DNA of 64,000 bases from Chloroflexota bacterium (GCA_026390015.1 JAPLGS010000141.1:99071-163070); one strand, 5' to 3'; shown: positions 8,207 to 17,893, counted from the stretch's first letter. The notes: a model not told the origin generated them from the letters alone. Made by a program: numbers and translations.

Positions 8207-10192
8207 TTAGTTGGGACATTTCAGAGCGGAGAAAATCTTTGCGAATTTTTCCGCGCCTCTTTCGGCGTCTTTTGTTTGTATCTGCTTCCAGACAGCGCAT
8301 ACTCCCCTGCGCATTTTTACGTCATCTTTCAGTATTTGTTCTGATTGTTTCTGCGCGGCTTGCAGGTCACCTGTTAATGCGTGCGCTTCAATGAAGATCA
8401 GCCATTCGTACTGATCTTCAGGCGTATAACCCTGCGCGGCCGCTTCTGATTCAAGGGAAATTACTTTTGCGAAATTGCCAGTTTGGAAAGCAAGTTCAGC
8501 TTTCGTGAAGTAATAACACCATCTATGCTCTGGCTCATTTGATAGAAAGATGGGCGCGGCAACTCTATCGGGGTTTGTGATGATCCGCGATGGGTCAGAG
8601 ATGGGAATTGCTTTTGTCAGCGTATTTGGTAAGTTAGCGTAAATATCCGCGTCGCCGCGGGATGGATCAAGCACGCGCAGACATCCATTTGATGGCATGT
8701 AGATCACCACTGCTTGAGATGTGGAACCGTGAAAACTCATTGTTCGATAGGTAAATGAAATATCGGTATCTGGTTCAAGGGAAGGCAGTGTGGCGCTCCC
8801 GATGCGCTTTTCGGTATTGAGCAATGCGTACGGCAAGTTGGGCGGTGTTAGTTCCGGCGCATATATCCAGTTGATGGGTGCGGTAAAGGATAGGTCGGTC
8901 TCATAGTCAATTGGCATTTGGTGTGTGAGGAGAATGGTGTTTGGTTTCAAAGCTGGAATGCGCCAGGTTAATTGCCAATAGATCTGTTTTTGCTGTTCCC
9001 AATCACGCCGAAAAATATTTGCGTTGAAGAATTGTTGACCAACGCCCAATGCGATCAGCGCGGTTAATAGCAGTGTTTTGTAACGCGTGTTTTGAAAGAT
9101 CAACTCGATCAATCCGATAATAAAGAGACTCCCGCCGATCATCATGGAGATCATGAATCTGTCATAGCTGCTTTGAAGTCTGAGAGGCAGTCCTGCGGCG
9201 AGCGAGGGGAGTCGTCCGAGTAAAATGCCGATCAAACCGATGGCGATGAGTGACCAGGCAAAACTGCGCGATTCGTTTTGACCTTGCATGTGTGGAAAAT
9301 ATGACGTAAGTAATGTGAAGGTCACCACGATGAGGCAAAGCGTTAATAGGGAGGATGGTGCTAAAATGTTTGCCGAAGATAAAACCAGTACCTGTCCCCA
9401 AACATAGAAGCAAACTTTCCAGAGAGTATCTACCAGCTCAACGAAAATATTGACGCTTGAAATATCATTCGCGGCAGTGACTTCATAAGAATTGTACGCG
9501 CCAAAGCGGTAATAATAGATCAGCCAGAGCGCGTTCAATATCCAGACGAGAAGATACGGCCACCATATCTTTATGCTCTTGCGGATGCGGTCTATGAAAA
9601 CGCCTTCATGATGGGATAATAGAAAAAGTAAGCGCAATCCTTCCATTCCGAAAAAATACTCGGTTGGAAATATGCCGCAGATCTGCAGGAGAAGCGCGAT
9701 CATTATATAAATCCATGGACGTTTGGCGCGTAATGCTTTGAAGGTAAATCCAAAGGATAAAATATAAAATAAAAATGGAATTAATTCCTGATTGATGTGC
9801 GTGTAAGCCACCCAATGTTGACTGTAGCCCGGGAAAACTGTGATGAGCAGCGCAAGAGTCAGCACGAAGCGCGGGCGGGTTGGCCAAACCTGATTGAAGG
9901 TCCACCATGCTGAAAGTCCAATTAAGAAGCGAATGATCAACGCAAAGATCTGCCAGTAAAGGGGAATCGGTGGGATGAAGGTTGTCATCGCGTAGAAAAT
10001 TGGTCCCAAAAAAGGACGGAAAGGCATGAAGGCGGGAATAAATTCGGCGGGGCCAAGAAATTTTGCGATCCAGGCGAACGGCCAGTCGTCCCAGTAGAAA
10101 CCTGTATACGGAAGAAGCAGCCCGTATCCAAGGAGCGTGACGAATATAATTAGGAAAAACGGATGGGCGAGTTTCGAGCGCAAAGTTTGCAT
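8207..10192 (-). CDS. GT-C-like multi-pass membrane protein with cytosolic or periplasmic tail
   Basis: A 661-residue protein with about 11-12 membrane segments in the first 420 residues and a soluble C-terminal part of about 240 residues. The first loop after membrane segment 1 contains the acidic pair in GFYWDDWPF, the position where GT-C glycosyltransferases (PMT, ArnT, GT39/GT83) carry their catalytic Asp-Asp/Glu. The tail has helical repeats (AELAFQTGNFAKVISLE, EAHALTGDLQAAQKQSEQ) that look like one or two TPR units. The likely role is transfer of a sugar from a polyprenyl-phosphate donor on the outer face of the membrane. The start overlaps the upstream gene's stop (TAATG), so the two GT-C-like genes are coupled. 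Confidence 0.65.
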   Translation of the reverse strand: MQTLRSKLAHPFFLIIFVTLLGYGLLLPYTGFYWDDWPFAWIAKFLGPAEFIPAFMPFRPFLGPIFYAMTTFIPPIPLYWQIFALIIRFLIGLSAWWTFNQVWPTRPRFVLTLALLITVFPGYSQHWVAYTHINQELIPFLFYILSFGFTFKALRAKRPWIYIMIALLLQICGIFPTEYFFGMEGLRLLFLLSHHEGVFIDRIRKSIKIWWPYLLVWILNALWLIYYYRFGAYNSYEVTAANDISSVNIFVELVDTLWKVCFYVWGQVLVLSSANILAPSSLLTLCLIVVTFTLLTSYFPHMQGQNESRSFAWSLIAIGLIGILLGRLPSLAAGLPLRLQSSYDRFMISMMIGGSLFIIGLIELIFQNTRYKTLLLTALIALGVGQQFFNANIFRRDWEQQKQIYWQLTWRIPALKPNTILLTHQMPIDYETDLSFTAPINWIYAPELTPPNLPYALLNTEKRIGSATLPSLEPDTDISFTYRTMSFHGSTSQAVVIYMPSNGCLRVLDPSRGDADIYANLPNTLTKAIPISDPSRIITNPDRVAAPIFLSNEPEHRWCYYFTKAELAFQTGNFAKVISLESEAAAQGYTPEDQYEWLIFIEAHALTGDLQAAQKQSEQILKDDVKMRRGVCAVWKQIQTKDAERGAEKFAKIFSALKCPN

Positions 10193-11733
10193 TATGGAAT
10201 TTGCTTGATCTCGCAGAAAATAGCTTTTCCACGTTGTACAGAAAGAAACACGGGCGCGTCTCTAAAAGTGCTGCGATCTTCGTTGGTGCGCGTATTGACC
10301 AAAACGAAGTCACCAGTTTTTATTTGAGCAAGTTCCGTCCGGTAATCGCGGATGGTGATGCTTGGGCTTGCGTAATAGGCGGCGATGTAAGGCTCTCGTT
10401 TTATAAACAGTTGTGATCCCGGCGGTGCTTTTTGATCGAAATCCAAAAGCGCTTCGCGATAACAGGTGAGCCAATATTCGGTTTCGTAGGTGCGGAAAGC
10501 GCTGCTTGTGCCGCCTGCGAAAGAATTGTAATATGCGTATTCATAAGGATGGAGTTTCAGCGCGCCATAGATCCCGGGCAAAAGCAGAATCAGTACAAAT
10601 GAAATTACGGCCCAGCGGGTTTTTACGGTATCGAAAATTTTCTCAAAAGCGAAACCTGCAAATATGAAGATCGGCGGAAGCATGAATAGGAAATGACGGA
10701 AGCCATCATACATGGGTGGCTTTCGAAGGATAACATACGCGGCGGGGATGCTGAACCATAATAAAATGAGGATTAAGGTCAGCCGCTGCTTGTTATTCGA
10801 TTTCCAGATCCCAAGAAACAGGCCGATGAAAAATAAAAGCCACACTGGTTCGGTCAGAGTGAAGCCGAGTAGTACAGGCAAATATCTGCGGGGAAGTTCG
10901 TTGGCCAGATAAATATTTCCATTGAAGAGAACTTTTAGCTGCGTGGGGTTCGCTGACATGAATCCAAAGACTTCAATAAATTTTTGAAGCGGACTTGTCC
11001 ATAAATAGGGCCAGACAATAAATGTAACAAAAATGGTGAGCACAATGTAAATCGTCAACTGCTTTATAAATATTAGTGCGCTGTCTTTTTTGAATTGACT
11101 GAGCGCATAAATACTCACCAGCACGCCGGCCAGCGGGCCAAGTACTCGAATGGATGTCGCGATCCCAAGAAAGAACGCAGCGAGAATAATTTTTGTAATA
11201 CTGATTTTTTTATTTTCGGCGATCGAATCCGCCATTTCAAAACCGAAGCAGATTGCGGCGAGAAAAAAAACGAGGAAGGGTATATCTTTTGGGTTAATAA
11301 AAGCGTGCCCCCATAGAAGCGGCTGCCAGGCGAACAGCGCGCTGGAAGCAAGCGCTGCTGGTTTGCTCATCCATTTTTTAGATAAACGATAGAGCAAATA
11401 TACTCCAATTTGGAATGTAAAAAAATTGACGAGATGCCAGGCGGAGGCATTATCCATGCCAAAAGATTCAAGGACAGAGACAACCGGATGCGCGATCAGG
11501 ATGTACGCCGGGCCCCGGTTGGCGTGGTCTGTTCCACTGGCGCCGTATGCATTCTCAAGGTTGAAGTTTCCACTGAACCATGCGGCTGGTGAGTATGCGT
11601 AGCCAAGCGAGTTGGCATAATCATAAAAGAGCGGCTCATCCCAGGACAAGCCGTAATTTCGAAAAGTTAATAAGCCAACCGCCATGTTGATGATCAGCAA
11701 AATAAGAATTGAATGTTGGCGAAATTTTTGCAC
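10192..11733 (-). CDS. GT39/ArnT-like membrane glycosyltransferase
   Basis: A 513-residue integral membrane protein with about 11 transmembrane segments. The first periplasmic loop has GLSWDEPLFYDYA, the acidic DE motif of dolichyl- or undecaprenyl-phosphate-mannose protein mannosyltransferase-type enzymes; a GTDHANRGPAY stretch and ATSIRVLGPLAG further on also match this family. The C-terminal 120 residues are soluble. It would transfer a lipid-linked sugar to a protein or glycan acceptor; donor and acceptor are unknown. It is followed by the second GT-C-like gene with a 1-base stop/start overlap and preceded by a thioesterase gene with a 13-base gap. Confidence 0.75.
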   Translation of the reverse strand: MQKFRQHSILILLIINMAVGLLTFRNYGLSWDEPLFYDYANSLGYAYSPAAWFSGNFNLENAYGASGTDHANRGPAYILIAHPVVSVLESFGMDNASAWHLVNFFTFQIGVYLLYRLSKKWMSKPAALASSALFAWQPLLWGHAFINPKDIPFLVFFLAAICFGFEMADSIAENKKISITKIILAAFFLGIATSIRVLGPLAGVLVSIYALSQFKKDSALIFIKQLTIYIVLTIFVTFIVWPYLWTSPLQKFIEVFGFMSANPTQLKVLFNGNIYLANELPRRYLPVLLGFTLTEPVWLLFFIGLFLGIWKSNNKQRLTLILILLWFSIPAAYVILRKPPMYDGFRHFLFMLPPIFIFAGFAFEKIFDTVKTRWAVISFVLILLLPGIYGALKLHPYEYAYYNSFAGGTSSAFRTYETEYWLTCYREALLDFDQKAPPGSQLFIKREPYIAAYYASPSITIRDYRTELAQIKTGDFVLVNTRTNEDRSTFRDAPVFLSVQRGKAIFCEIKQIP

Positions 11734-11746
11734 GATGGGATGGATT

Positions 11747-12220
11747 TTATTTTTTCGAAATGCGATACGCTTGCCGCTTTTTAGCTTGTTCCATTCGTTG
11801 ATTTTCTTCTTCTGTTTCGATGATCAACTCCGGTATGGAAGTTGGTTTTCCGTCATCGTCCAACGCCACATAGACGAGATAGGCATTGTTCGTGTGGATG
11901 CGTTCGCCGGTAATGGGATTCTCTGCAATTACTTGAACTTCAGCTTCCAAGGATGTTTTTCCAACATAAGTCACTTCCGCGTTGAGGATGATGAGGTCGC
12001 CTATTTTGATCGGTTCACGGAAGACGAGCGAGTCAACTGCCACAGTGACGACTCGTTTCTGCGCGTGGCGCATACAGGCGAGCGCGCCGGCTTCGTCTGC
12101 GAGTTTCATGATCCAACCGCCATGCACATTGCCGAAATGGTTGGCGTGTTCGGGCTGCATCAATTGCGCGATGCTGATGCGCGAGGCGCGGATGGTTTTT
12201 GGTTTGGGGGCGTTTGTCAT
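11747..12220 (-). CDS. Acyl-CoA thioesterase (hotdog fold, YciA/BACH type)
   Basis: Hydrolyses acyl-CoA to free acid and CoA in the cytoplasm. Seen: QLMQPEHANHFGNVHGGWIMKLADEAG, the hotdog central helix with the conserved N-H-x-G-x-V-H-G-G and the Asp of LADE, followed by VDSLVFREPIKIGDLI and EVTYVGKTSLEAEVQV. Length (157 residues) is normal. The longer frame begins with a TTG at 12238; I chose the ATG at 12220 because it begins the family-typical N-terminus. TATAAC at 12232-12227 lies only 6 bases before it, suggesting another leaderless start. There is no functional link to the glycan genes that I can see. Confidence 0.85.
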   Translation of the reverse strand: MTNAPKPKTIRASRISIAQLMQPEHANHFGNVHGGWIMKLADEAGALACMRHAQKRVVTVAVDSLVFREPIKIGDLIILNAEVTYVGKTSLEAEVQVIAENPITGERIHTNNAYLVYVALDDDGKPTSIPELIIETEEENQRMEQAKKRQAYRISKK

Positions 12221-12295
12221 TGGGTCGTTATATTTCAAGGAGAAATTTTACGGAGTGTGAAGTCTACAAAACTTGCCTCTCCATAAATATTGTGG

Positions 12296-12676
12296 CTAAT
12301 CCATATCCTGGCGGCTTTCGCCAGAATCGATTGTATGCAAACGTTCTGGAAGGTCAAGTAACACGTCAATGATAGAGTGGGTCAATTCAGGCATCATGGG
12401 CGCCAGCGGAATCGTTGCGGGCGGGTAAATTTTTCGGGGAGGTGGAGGCGGCTTCAAGTTAGGTTTGAGCGAGGATGTTGATCGTTTGCGTACAATGCGC
12501 GGGTCGTTGGTAAGCGTCCCGACAAAGTCTCCGAGTACCGAGTAGACTTCCCGCTTGGGAGTGATGAATCCGATCCAATCCCCATTGCGGTTGAACAGGT
12601 ATGGATAAACTAAAAAGGCTTCTGCGTCGCCTTTGGTGGTGTAAATGGGAATGATCGTGGGCTGGCTATTGTTCAT
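12296..12676 (-). CDS. Hypothetical protein resembling the 4-fold beta-flower group
   Basis: A 126-residue protein with no signal peptide or membrane segment. The first half has the repeated aromatic-turn pattern YPYLFNRNGDWIGFIT and REVYSVLGDFVGTLTN, that is, [F/Y]-x-x-x-G-x-[W/F/Y]-[I/V]-G, which recalls the short proteins called 4-fold beta flower. The middle is a proline-rich linker (PPPPPRKIYPP) and the end is acidic. It sits between the thioesterase and gtrA genes in the same direction, 9 bases after the GtrA stop. I do not recognise a function, and the family suggestion is from pattern memory only. Confidence 0.5.
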   Translation of the reverse strand: MNNSQPTIIPIYTTKGDAEAFLVYPYLFNRNGDWIGFITPKREVYSVLGDFVGTLTNDPRIVRKRSTSSLKPNLKPPPPPRKIYPPATIPLAPMMPELTHSIIDVLLDLPERLHTIDSGESRQDMD

Positions 12677-12685
12677 TGACTCACC

Positions 12686-13147
12686 TTATGAATTTTTGTC
12701 AATGTCATTATACGTCCAATACCTATTCACGAAGAAGTTCCAAATCATTACAATTCCAACAGCCGCCGCGAGCGTGATATTGTTGGCGTAGAATTCTGCG
12801 GTCTTCGCAGATGCGTGGAATACGCCTTCAAAAAAATGAAGGACGGGCGGTTCAACATAATGAAGTGTTGGAATTCGGATCGCTACGCCGGCTGTATTCA
12901 CCAGAAAGAACATCCCTAATTGATTCAGCAGGGACCGTGACCGTGATTCAGGATACGTCCAATAGCGATTCCAGATGAAATTACTGATCACAGCGCAAGT
13001 AAAGGAAATCGTCCCCGCGTAAACGAGGGATATATTTGTAAAATGTGAAAGTAGGTTCATCACACCAAAGTCAATTGCGGCGCCGAGTGTGCCCACCAAC
13101 GCAAATTTGAAGAAACGATTGCGTTCCTTTGTGTTACTTAGGCTCAT
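12686..13147 (-). CDS. GtrA-family membrane protein
   Basis: A 153-residue protein with four predicted membrane helices, the usual GtrA layout. Seen: [22 protein letters not shown] at the start and two copies of the N-F-x-x-N-R-x-W-T-Y signature ([11 protein letters not shown] after helix 2 and [11 protein letters not shown] at the C-terminus). GtrA proteins are thought to help move lipid-linked sugars across the membrane. The start overlaps the stop of the epimerase gene by 4 bases, so it is coupled to nucleotide-sugar synthesis, supporting a role in building a surface glycan. No bactoprenol glucosyltransferase (GtrB) is adjacent. Confidence 0.88.
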   Translation of the reverse strand: MSLSNTKERNRFFKFALVGTLGAAIDFGVMNLLSHFTNISLVYAGTISFTCAVISNFIWNRYWTYPESRSRSLLNQLGMFFLVNTAGVAIRIPTLHYVEPPVLHFFEGVFHASAKTAEFYANNITLAAAVGIVMIWNFFVNRYWTYNDIDKNS

Positions 13148-14100
13148 GTAGTTCCCAACTTTTGTTTAAAGAATGGAATCGTGCGGCGGATGCCTTCTTC
13201 AAGATCCACTTTGGGTTCCCAGTTTAAGAGATCATGCGCGCGGGTGATGTCTGGCTGGCGGCGTTGAGGGTCTCGCGCACTTCGCGCATCTACATATGTG
13301 ATACCCGCTTTGTTGCCAGTGATCTTGTTGATCGCTTCTGCAAATTGCAGGATGGTCATTTCAATGGGATTCCCAATGTTGATAGGGAAATGCTCCTCGG
13401 AGTAGAGCAGTTTTACGATCCCGTTCACCAGATCATCCACATAGCAAAATGAGCGGGTCTGTGCCCCGTCACCATAGACAGTGAGTGGTTGACCGAGTAA
13501 GGCTTGTTTGAGCAGATTCGGCAAGGCGCGGCCGTCTTCCAGATCCATACGTGGACCGTAGGTGTTGAAGATGCGCACTATGCTTGTGTTCACGTTATGG
13601 AAACGGTGATAGGCCATCGTTAAAGATTCTGCAAATCTTTTCGCTTCGTCGTATACGGCGCGTGTACCGACTGGGTCCACGTTGCCGGCGTAATCTTCTG
13701 TTTGTGGATGTACCAACGGGTCACCATAAATTTCGCTTGTAGATGCGATCAAAAAGCGCGCATTTTGTGCCCGTGCAAGTCCAAGACAATTGTGTGTGCC
13801 AAGTGCGCCGGCCTTCATGGTTTGAATCGGAAGATTGAAATAGCCCGATTTAGATAATGGGTTTGGGCTGGCAGGAGAAGCGAAATGCAGGATCGCATCT
13901 ATATTGCCGGGGACGAAGATGTAGTTAGATACATCACGCCTGTAAAAGGAAAATTTTTCATTACCCGCAAGGTGCGCGATATTATCCGGGCTCCCTGTTA
14001 TGAAATTATCCATCCCAATGACTTCATGCCCATCGTTAAGCAAGTGGTCGCAAAGATGGGAACCCAGAAACCCGGCCGCGCCTGTGATCAAAATTCGCAT
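13144..14100 (-). CDS. NAD-dependent nucleotide-sugar epimerase, UDP-glucuronate decarboxylase-like
   Basis: An extended short-chain dehydrogenase of 318 residues, cytoplasmic. Seen: [20 protein letters not shown] (NAD-binding Rossmann glycine motif), [32 protein letters not shown] (catalytic Tyr and Lys), [10 protein letters not shown] and [10 protein letters not shown]. The ASPASP and YGDP..HPQ motifs are those of UDP-glucuronate decarboxylase, which makes UDP-xylose, but dTDP-glucose 4,6-dehydratase-like activity is not excluded. I use the ATG at 14100 with GAGGAAAA upstream; the frame is open further to 14118. It is coupled downstream to gtrA by a 4-base overlap. Confidence 0.85.
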   Translation of the reverse strand: MRILITGAAGFLGSHLCDHLLNDGHEVIGMDNFITGSPDNIAHLAGNEKFSFYRRDVSNYIFVPGNIDAILHFASPASPNPLSKSGYFNLPIQTMKAGALGTHNCLGLARAQNARFLIASTSEIYGDPLVHPQTEDYAGNVDPVGTRAVYDEAKRFAESLTMAYHRFHNVNTSIVRIFNTYGPRMDLEDGRALPNLLKQALLGQPLTVYGDGAQTRSFCYVDDLVNGIVKLLYSEEHFPINIGNPIEMTILQFAEAINKITGNKAGITYVDARSARDPQRRQPDITRAHDLLNWEPKVDLEEGIRRTIPFFKQKLGTT

Positions 14101-14121
14101 TGTTTTTTCCTCATTCAAAAT

Positions 14122-15714
14122 TTATTTCCAATTGATGGCGCTGATCAATCCGTCGCCAGTAACTTGATACGTTTCGCCGCTGCCACTATCCACGAGCCAA
14201 AGATTTCCCTGGTACAGTACCGCAAGAAAATCACCAGTCTGTCCGTCAAGTTGTTCAGGGGCCCAGGCAGGGGATTGTGGTTCAATTCCGCTGGCGTCTG
14301 CCGGTGGGAAAAGGGATTTTCTGTTCGAGCCATCCCGATCCATTACCATTAATCGATAGCGGCTCGTTTCGCTTTGCTCAATAAAAATGGATTGCAGATA
14401 GGCTACCTGATACGACTTCTCTTTGCCGTTTGTTTGAGCAGGAGACGATGCTGTATAGGAGAACATACCTGTTGCATCGACAATGGACACAGTCGCTTGG
14501 CTACTTAAAGAGGTGGCTGCGAGATCAAAAAAAGGTGATTCCTCACTGGTGATGGGAGCGGGGGCGGGCGCATGGCTGACGTAATATAAAGTTGTTCCGT
14601 CTGCGCCCCATGTCAACGGTGGAATCCAAGCCCAATCGCTGTGAGTATTCAGGGGCGTGATCTCCAGCAATGGTTTGAGATAGCCGCCATCCTGATCTAC
14701 CAAGCCAATTTGATCTGGACGTGCGTATGCCAGCTGACCATTATCAGCATAAGCAAATGACATTCCCCACCAGCCATATACCCCGCCGCTATTTGCTTCC
14801 AACATCTTGACCGGAATGCCGCCCGTGATGCTGACGCGATACAAGTCGTTGTTTGCCTGCCAGCCGGGGGATGTGCTGCGGGGTTCCACCGTTGAATATG
14901 CCACCGAACTTTTTCCAGGAATCCATGCAGCGAAGTGAACTACATTTTTGGCTTGTAGATAAACAGGTTTTGGCTCAAGATTTTGGATGCGTACCGACCA
15001 AAGTGTATTGATCTCTTCACTGGCGGGCTTCTTGGATTTTCTGGTATAGATCAAATATTTGCCGTCTGGTGATAGAAAAAAAATGCGCCCATCCAAATCT
15101 CCGCTGCTGACGAGGATGCGCCGATTGGCTGTGGAGCCTTCCATGATCCAGGCATTGCCTCCCGCAAGATATGCGATCACCCCGGGAATATTCAACGGTG
15201 TGAAAGAGGATTGCGCGCCGACCATTAAAATCTCTGGCAGAGCTTCTTTCAAAATGACAGTTTTGACCGATGACTTGCTGATCTCAATATTGTCCTCAAG
15301 AATTCTTCGAAAGGTGATTTCTTCCAGACCGTTCACGCCGGCTTGCACGAGTCTTGTTTCGCCTTCAGGGAGCGTTTCATTTCGCACGATCTGTCGTTCG
15401 TATGCCACGACCACTTGCTCGGTATCAAATATCTCCTCCACCCGCGTGAGGATGATCTGGTCACCTTTGTTTAGTACTGTGTAAAGCGGTGGGTCGGTGC
15501 GGTCTAATTTCCCTGTTGCGATACCCCCAGTTTGCAAAGCCTGTGTCACGGTGCTGCCTGATGTTACGGTTACTTCGCGCGTTGTTCCGTCCGTTACAAT
15601 TGTGACGGTCATATCCCCGCCAACTTGCGGCGAGCGGCAGGAAACTATCAGCCATGCGAATGCTAAAAGAAACAGGAGCAGGTTGAGACGACGATGAAGC
15701 GTGAAGCGAAGCAT
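14122..15714 (-). CDS. Lipoprotein with DUF348, G5 and beta-propeller domains
   Basis: A 530-residue lipoprotein. Seen: a hydrophobic N-terminus ending in the lipobox LIVSC (Cys26); about residues 35-78 [16 protein letters not shown]...VLNKGDQI, the ubiquitin-like DUF348 fold; about 88-160 a G5-type beta domain ([18 protein letters not shown]...G); then about 180-530 with WD40/TolB-like blades such as [28 protein letters not shown] and [15 protein letters not shown]348-G5 is usual in Gram-positive Rpf/YabE cell-wall enzymes, where G5 is linked with glycan binding; here the enzymatic domain is replaced by a propeller. It may be a cell-envelope scaffold or sensor. Located directly upstream of the epimerase gene, 21 bases apart. 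Confidence 0.75.
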   Translation of the reverse strand: MLRFTLHRRLNLLLFLLAFAWLIVSCRSPQVGGDMTVTIVTDGTTREVTVTSGSTVTQALQTGGIATGKLDRTDPPLYTVLNKGDQIILTRVEEIFDTEQVVVAYERQIVRNETLPEGETRLVQAGVNGLEEITFRRILEDNIEISKSSVKTVILKEALPEILMVGAQSSFTPLNIPGVIAYLAGGNAWIMEGSTANRRILVSSGDLDGRIFFLSPDGKYLIYTRKSKKPASEEINTLWSVRIQNLEPKPVYLQAKNVVHFAAWIPGKSSVAYSTVEPRSTSPGWQANNDLYRVSITGGIPVKMLEANSGGVYGWWGMSFAYADNGQLAYARPDQIGLVDQDGGYLKPLLEITPLNTHSDWAWIPPLTWGADGTTLYYVSHAPAPAPITSEESPFFDLAATSLSSQATVSIVDATGMFSYTASSPAQTNGKEKSYQVAYLQSIFIEQSETSRYRLMVMDRDGSNRKSLFPPADASGIEPQSPAWAPEQLDGQTGDFLAVLYQGNLWLVDSGSGETYQVTGDGLISAINWK

Positions 15715-15733
15715 GTCGGGTATAATCCAGCCG

Positions 15734-16306
15734 CTATTTAATTCGCCCAGTCATTGTCATGAGGCCATCTGTGATGATGATCGATTCAAGTCGAAAGCCT
15801 GTGGCTACTGGCCCGAGTGAACCAGTGAAGGCTTCGTCAACGATGGCACTGATCGCATTGTTTATTCCTTCAGGAGCTGGAATGGGGCCGAAATCTGCTG
15901 AGACGATCTCGATCTTTGGCAAGCCGCTGGTTTCATCAATACTGATATTCATTGTGATCAAAATATTTGCGGCAATCATGCCTCGCGCAACTTTGCCATA
16001 CATTTGCATTTGACCGTCGCGAAGCAGGATTTGCGGTTCAGTGAATGGCGGATTGGTTTGTTCTTGCATCTTTAGCGCAATATACGATGTGAGCTGGCTT
16101 TCCGTAAATTGCAAAGTGACCAGACCGCTCTCTGCGCCCGCAGTAAAAGCCTGTTCGATGAGCGTGCGCATGTTTTGCACTTCGTTTTCAGAGACGGGCA
16201 CGGTTTGTTCTGGGTAATCGGGGCCGCCCGCGAAAACTGTGCAGGCCAATGAGGCGAGGACAAGGATTACAATGAAAGAAGTTAAGGAAGTTGTTTTTGT
16301 TTTCAT
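15734..16306 (-). CDS. Hypothetical lipoprotein
   Basis: A 190-residue exported protein of unknown function. Seen: signal sequence with lipobox LASLAC (Cys22 of the chosen start), then a soluble domain with FTESQLTSYIALKMQEQ and alternating strands (VARGMIAANILITMNISI, FRLESIIITDGLMTMTGRI), a pattern also seen in lipid-binding LmeA/YpmS-like proteins; that resemblance is weak. The frame extends to 16345, but the ATG at 16306 starts a normal signal peptide and I use it. It is the first gene of the long minus-strand run and is divergent from scpB. Confidence 0.65.
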   Translation of the reverse strand: MKTKTTSLTSFIVILVLASLACTVFAGGPDYPEQTVPVSENEVQNMRTLIEQAFTAGAESGLVTLQFTESQLTSYIALKMQEQTNPPFTEPQILLRDGQMQMYGKVARGMIAANILITMNISIDETSGLPKIEIVSADFGPIPAPEGINNAISAIVDEAFTGSLGPVATGFRLESIIITDGLMTMTGRIK

Positions 16307-16352
16307 GGTTTGGTTTATCGGAATTAAAATTATATAGCGGAGCAATTATAGC
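16307..16352. promoter_or_regulatory. Divergent promoter region, lipoprotein run and scpB
   Basis: This AT-rich 46-base gap separates two divergent starts. On the minus strand there are two perfect TATAAT boxes (16350-16345 and 16334-16329), the second giving a leader of about 15 bases. On the plus strand GGAG at about 16338-16341 could serve scpB. No clear -35 element is visible in the gap itself. Confidence 0.4.
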
Positions 16353-16922
16353 ATGAGCGACTCTCAATCCACTTTGAATACTGAACTATCCATCGCGGCA
16401 AAAATCGAAGCGATGTTATTTGTTTCTGCCGAGCCTGTGCCAATTTCACAGCTTGCAACAGCGCTGGATGTGACCGCTTCGGTAGTGGAACGTGGGCTTA
16501 AGGAACTGGACGATCTATTCTTGACGCGCGGCCTGCGTCTGCAGCGAAATGCAGGGCGCGTGCAATTGACAACTGCTCCCGAACTGGCTCAACTGATCGA
16601 ACTTTTTCTCGGCCTTGAATCAACAACTCATCTTAGCCGTGCTGCGACAGAGACTCTGGCGATCATCGCGTATCAACAGCCATGCACGCGCCCGCAAGTG
16701 GATTCGATCCGCGGCGTGAACAGTGACGGTATGATGAAGAGCCTGCTTAGCAAAGGCCTTGTTCAGGAATCAGGCCGCACCGACGGTCCCGGGCGGCCGA
16801 TCTTATATTCCACCACTCCGGAGTTTTTACAGCATTTTGGGTTAAATTCAATTCTTGATCTGCCTCCGCTCGCTGCGCCCGCTGAAGCAGATGCCGAGCA
16901 TAGCGTATTGCTAAAAGGATAA
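16353..16922 (+). CDS. scpB: Segregation and condensation protein B
   Basis: ScpB, with ScpA and SMC, forms the bacterial condensin that organises and segregates the chromosome. Seen: two winged-helix halves, with IAAKIEAMLFVSAEPVPISQLA at the start, the highly conserved LSRAATETLAIIAYQQPCTRPQVDSIRGVNSD, then LVQESGRTDGPGRPILYSTTPEFLQHFGL. Length 189 is normal. Its usual partner scpA is not next to it; upstream is a divergent lipoprotein gene, so scpA must be elsewhere. The next gene, rluB, starts 7 bases after its stop, the common scpB-rluB pairing. Confidence 0.93.
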   Translation: MSDSQSTLNTELSIAAKIEAMLFVSAEPVPISQLATALDVTASVVERGLKELDDLFLTRGLRLQRNAGRVQLTTAPELAQLIELFLGLESTTHLSRAATETLAIIAYQQPCTRPQVDSIRGVNSDGMMKSLLSKGLVQESGRTDGPGRPILYSTTPEFLQHFGLNSILDLPPLAAPAEADAEHSVLLKG

Positions 16923-16929
16923 GTATCAC

Positions 16930-17844
16930 ATGCAGGAACGATTACAAAAACTGCTCGCCCAGGCTGGTTATGGATCCCGCCGCGCGTGCGAGGAATTTCT
17001 TATTTCTGGCCGCGTGCGTGTGAATGGACTGATTGCCATTCTCGGCCAAAAGGCTGACCTGACAGTTGATAAGGTCACCATTGACGGAAAGGCTTTGCCC
17101 AAAGCCGAGTCGCTGACTTATATTGCACTCTATAAACCGCGCAATGTACTTTCCGCGGCAGAGGGACAGGATGACCGTGAAACGGTTCGCGGACTGATCC
17201 CTGTGGAAGGACATTTATATCCTGTCGGACGGTTGGATTATGATTCTGAAGGTTTGATCTTAATGACCAATGACGGGGAATTGACTAATAAATTAACGCA
17301 TCCGCGCTTCGGCCACGAAAAGGAATATCGAGTATTAGTTGCGAGCCGCCCAGATGAAAAACAGTTTGAAGCATGGCGTCGAGGTGTGGTTCTTGATGAT
17401 GGTGATAAAACCATGCCCGCTGACGTGGTGTTTATTTCCTCTTCCGGCAAAGGCGCGTGGATTCGCGTGGTGATGGGCGAAGGCAAAAAACGTCAGATTC
17501 GCGAGGTTGGCAGATTGCTGGGCCTGCCAGTCGTAAAAATAGTCCGCATGAGAATTGGTACATTGAAACTGGGCAGTCTCAAGCCGCGTCAGTGGCGCTA
17601 TCTTACAGAAAGTGAAGTGATGGAATTAAAAGGGGAAAAAAGAAAGTTGGTGGAAAAAAGCAGTGAACGAGGCCGAGCTAACCAGCTCCAATCAAAAGAC
17701 CGCCCAAAACGTGAGTCTATTAATACATCAAAAGCTCGTTCCAAACTCGGCCCAAACGAGAGGCCTCGCACCAAGGAGCGTACTCAAGGAGTACGTGATG
17801 ACCGGCTTGACAGCTCAACAAAATCTCGAAAACCGCGGCGTTGA
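16930..17844 (+). CDS. rluB: Pseudouridine synthase RluB/RsuA family with long basic tail
   Basis: Makes pseudouridine in rRNA (23S position 2605 for RluB). Seen: S4 RNA-binding domain at residues 2-60 (RLQKLLAQAGYGSRRACEEFL), catalytic motif GRLDYDSEGLILMTNDGEL with the nucleophilic Asp, and GEGKKRQIREVGRLLG in the C-terminal part of the core. From about residue 235 to 304 the protein continues as a low-complexity tail rich in Lys, Arg and Ser, probably disordered and RNA-binding. Such tails are common but variable in this family. It follows scpB in an apparent operon and ends before a bidirectional terminator. Confidence 0.9.
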   Translation: MQERLQKLLAQAGYGSRRACEEFLISGRVRVNGLIAILGQKADLTVDKVTIDGKALPKAESLTYIALYKPRNVLSAAEGQDDRETVRGLIPVEGHLYPVGRLDYDSEGLILMTNDGELTNKLTHPRFGHEKEYRVLVASRPDEKQFEAWRRGVVLDDGDKTMPADVVFISSSGKGAWIRVVMGEGKKRQIREVGRLLGLPVVKIVRMRIGTLKLGSLKPRQWRYLTESEVMELKGEKRKLVEKSSERGRANQLQSKDRPKRESINTSKARSKLGPNERPRTKERTQGVRDDRLDSSTKSRKPRR

Positions 17845-17852
17845 TTTGCAAA

Positions 17853-17891
17853 AAAAAGATCCGTTGCTCAACTCAAGCAACGGATCTTTTT
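17853..17891. terminator. Bidirectional terminator between rluB and the CBS-ACT gene
   Basis: A perfect 16-base inverted repeat (arms AAAAAGATCCGTTGCT and complement) around a 7-base loop CAACTCA, with A run on the left and T run on the right, so it can end both converging genes. Confidence 0.9.
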
Positions 17892-17893
17892 GA

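Noticed and set aside
9606-10313. A 235-codon minus-strand frame overlapping both GT-C-like genes
   Set aside because: It crosses the junction of two membrane-protein genes in another frame; its translation has no domain and both real genes have better evidence.
11684-12286. A 200-codon plus-strand open frame over the thioesterase
   Set aside because: Antisense to the hotdog thioesterase, which has clear family motifs.
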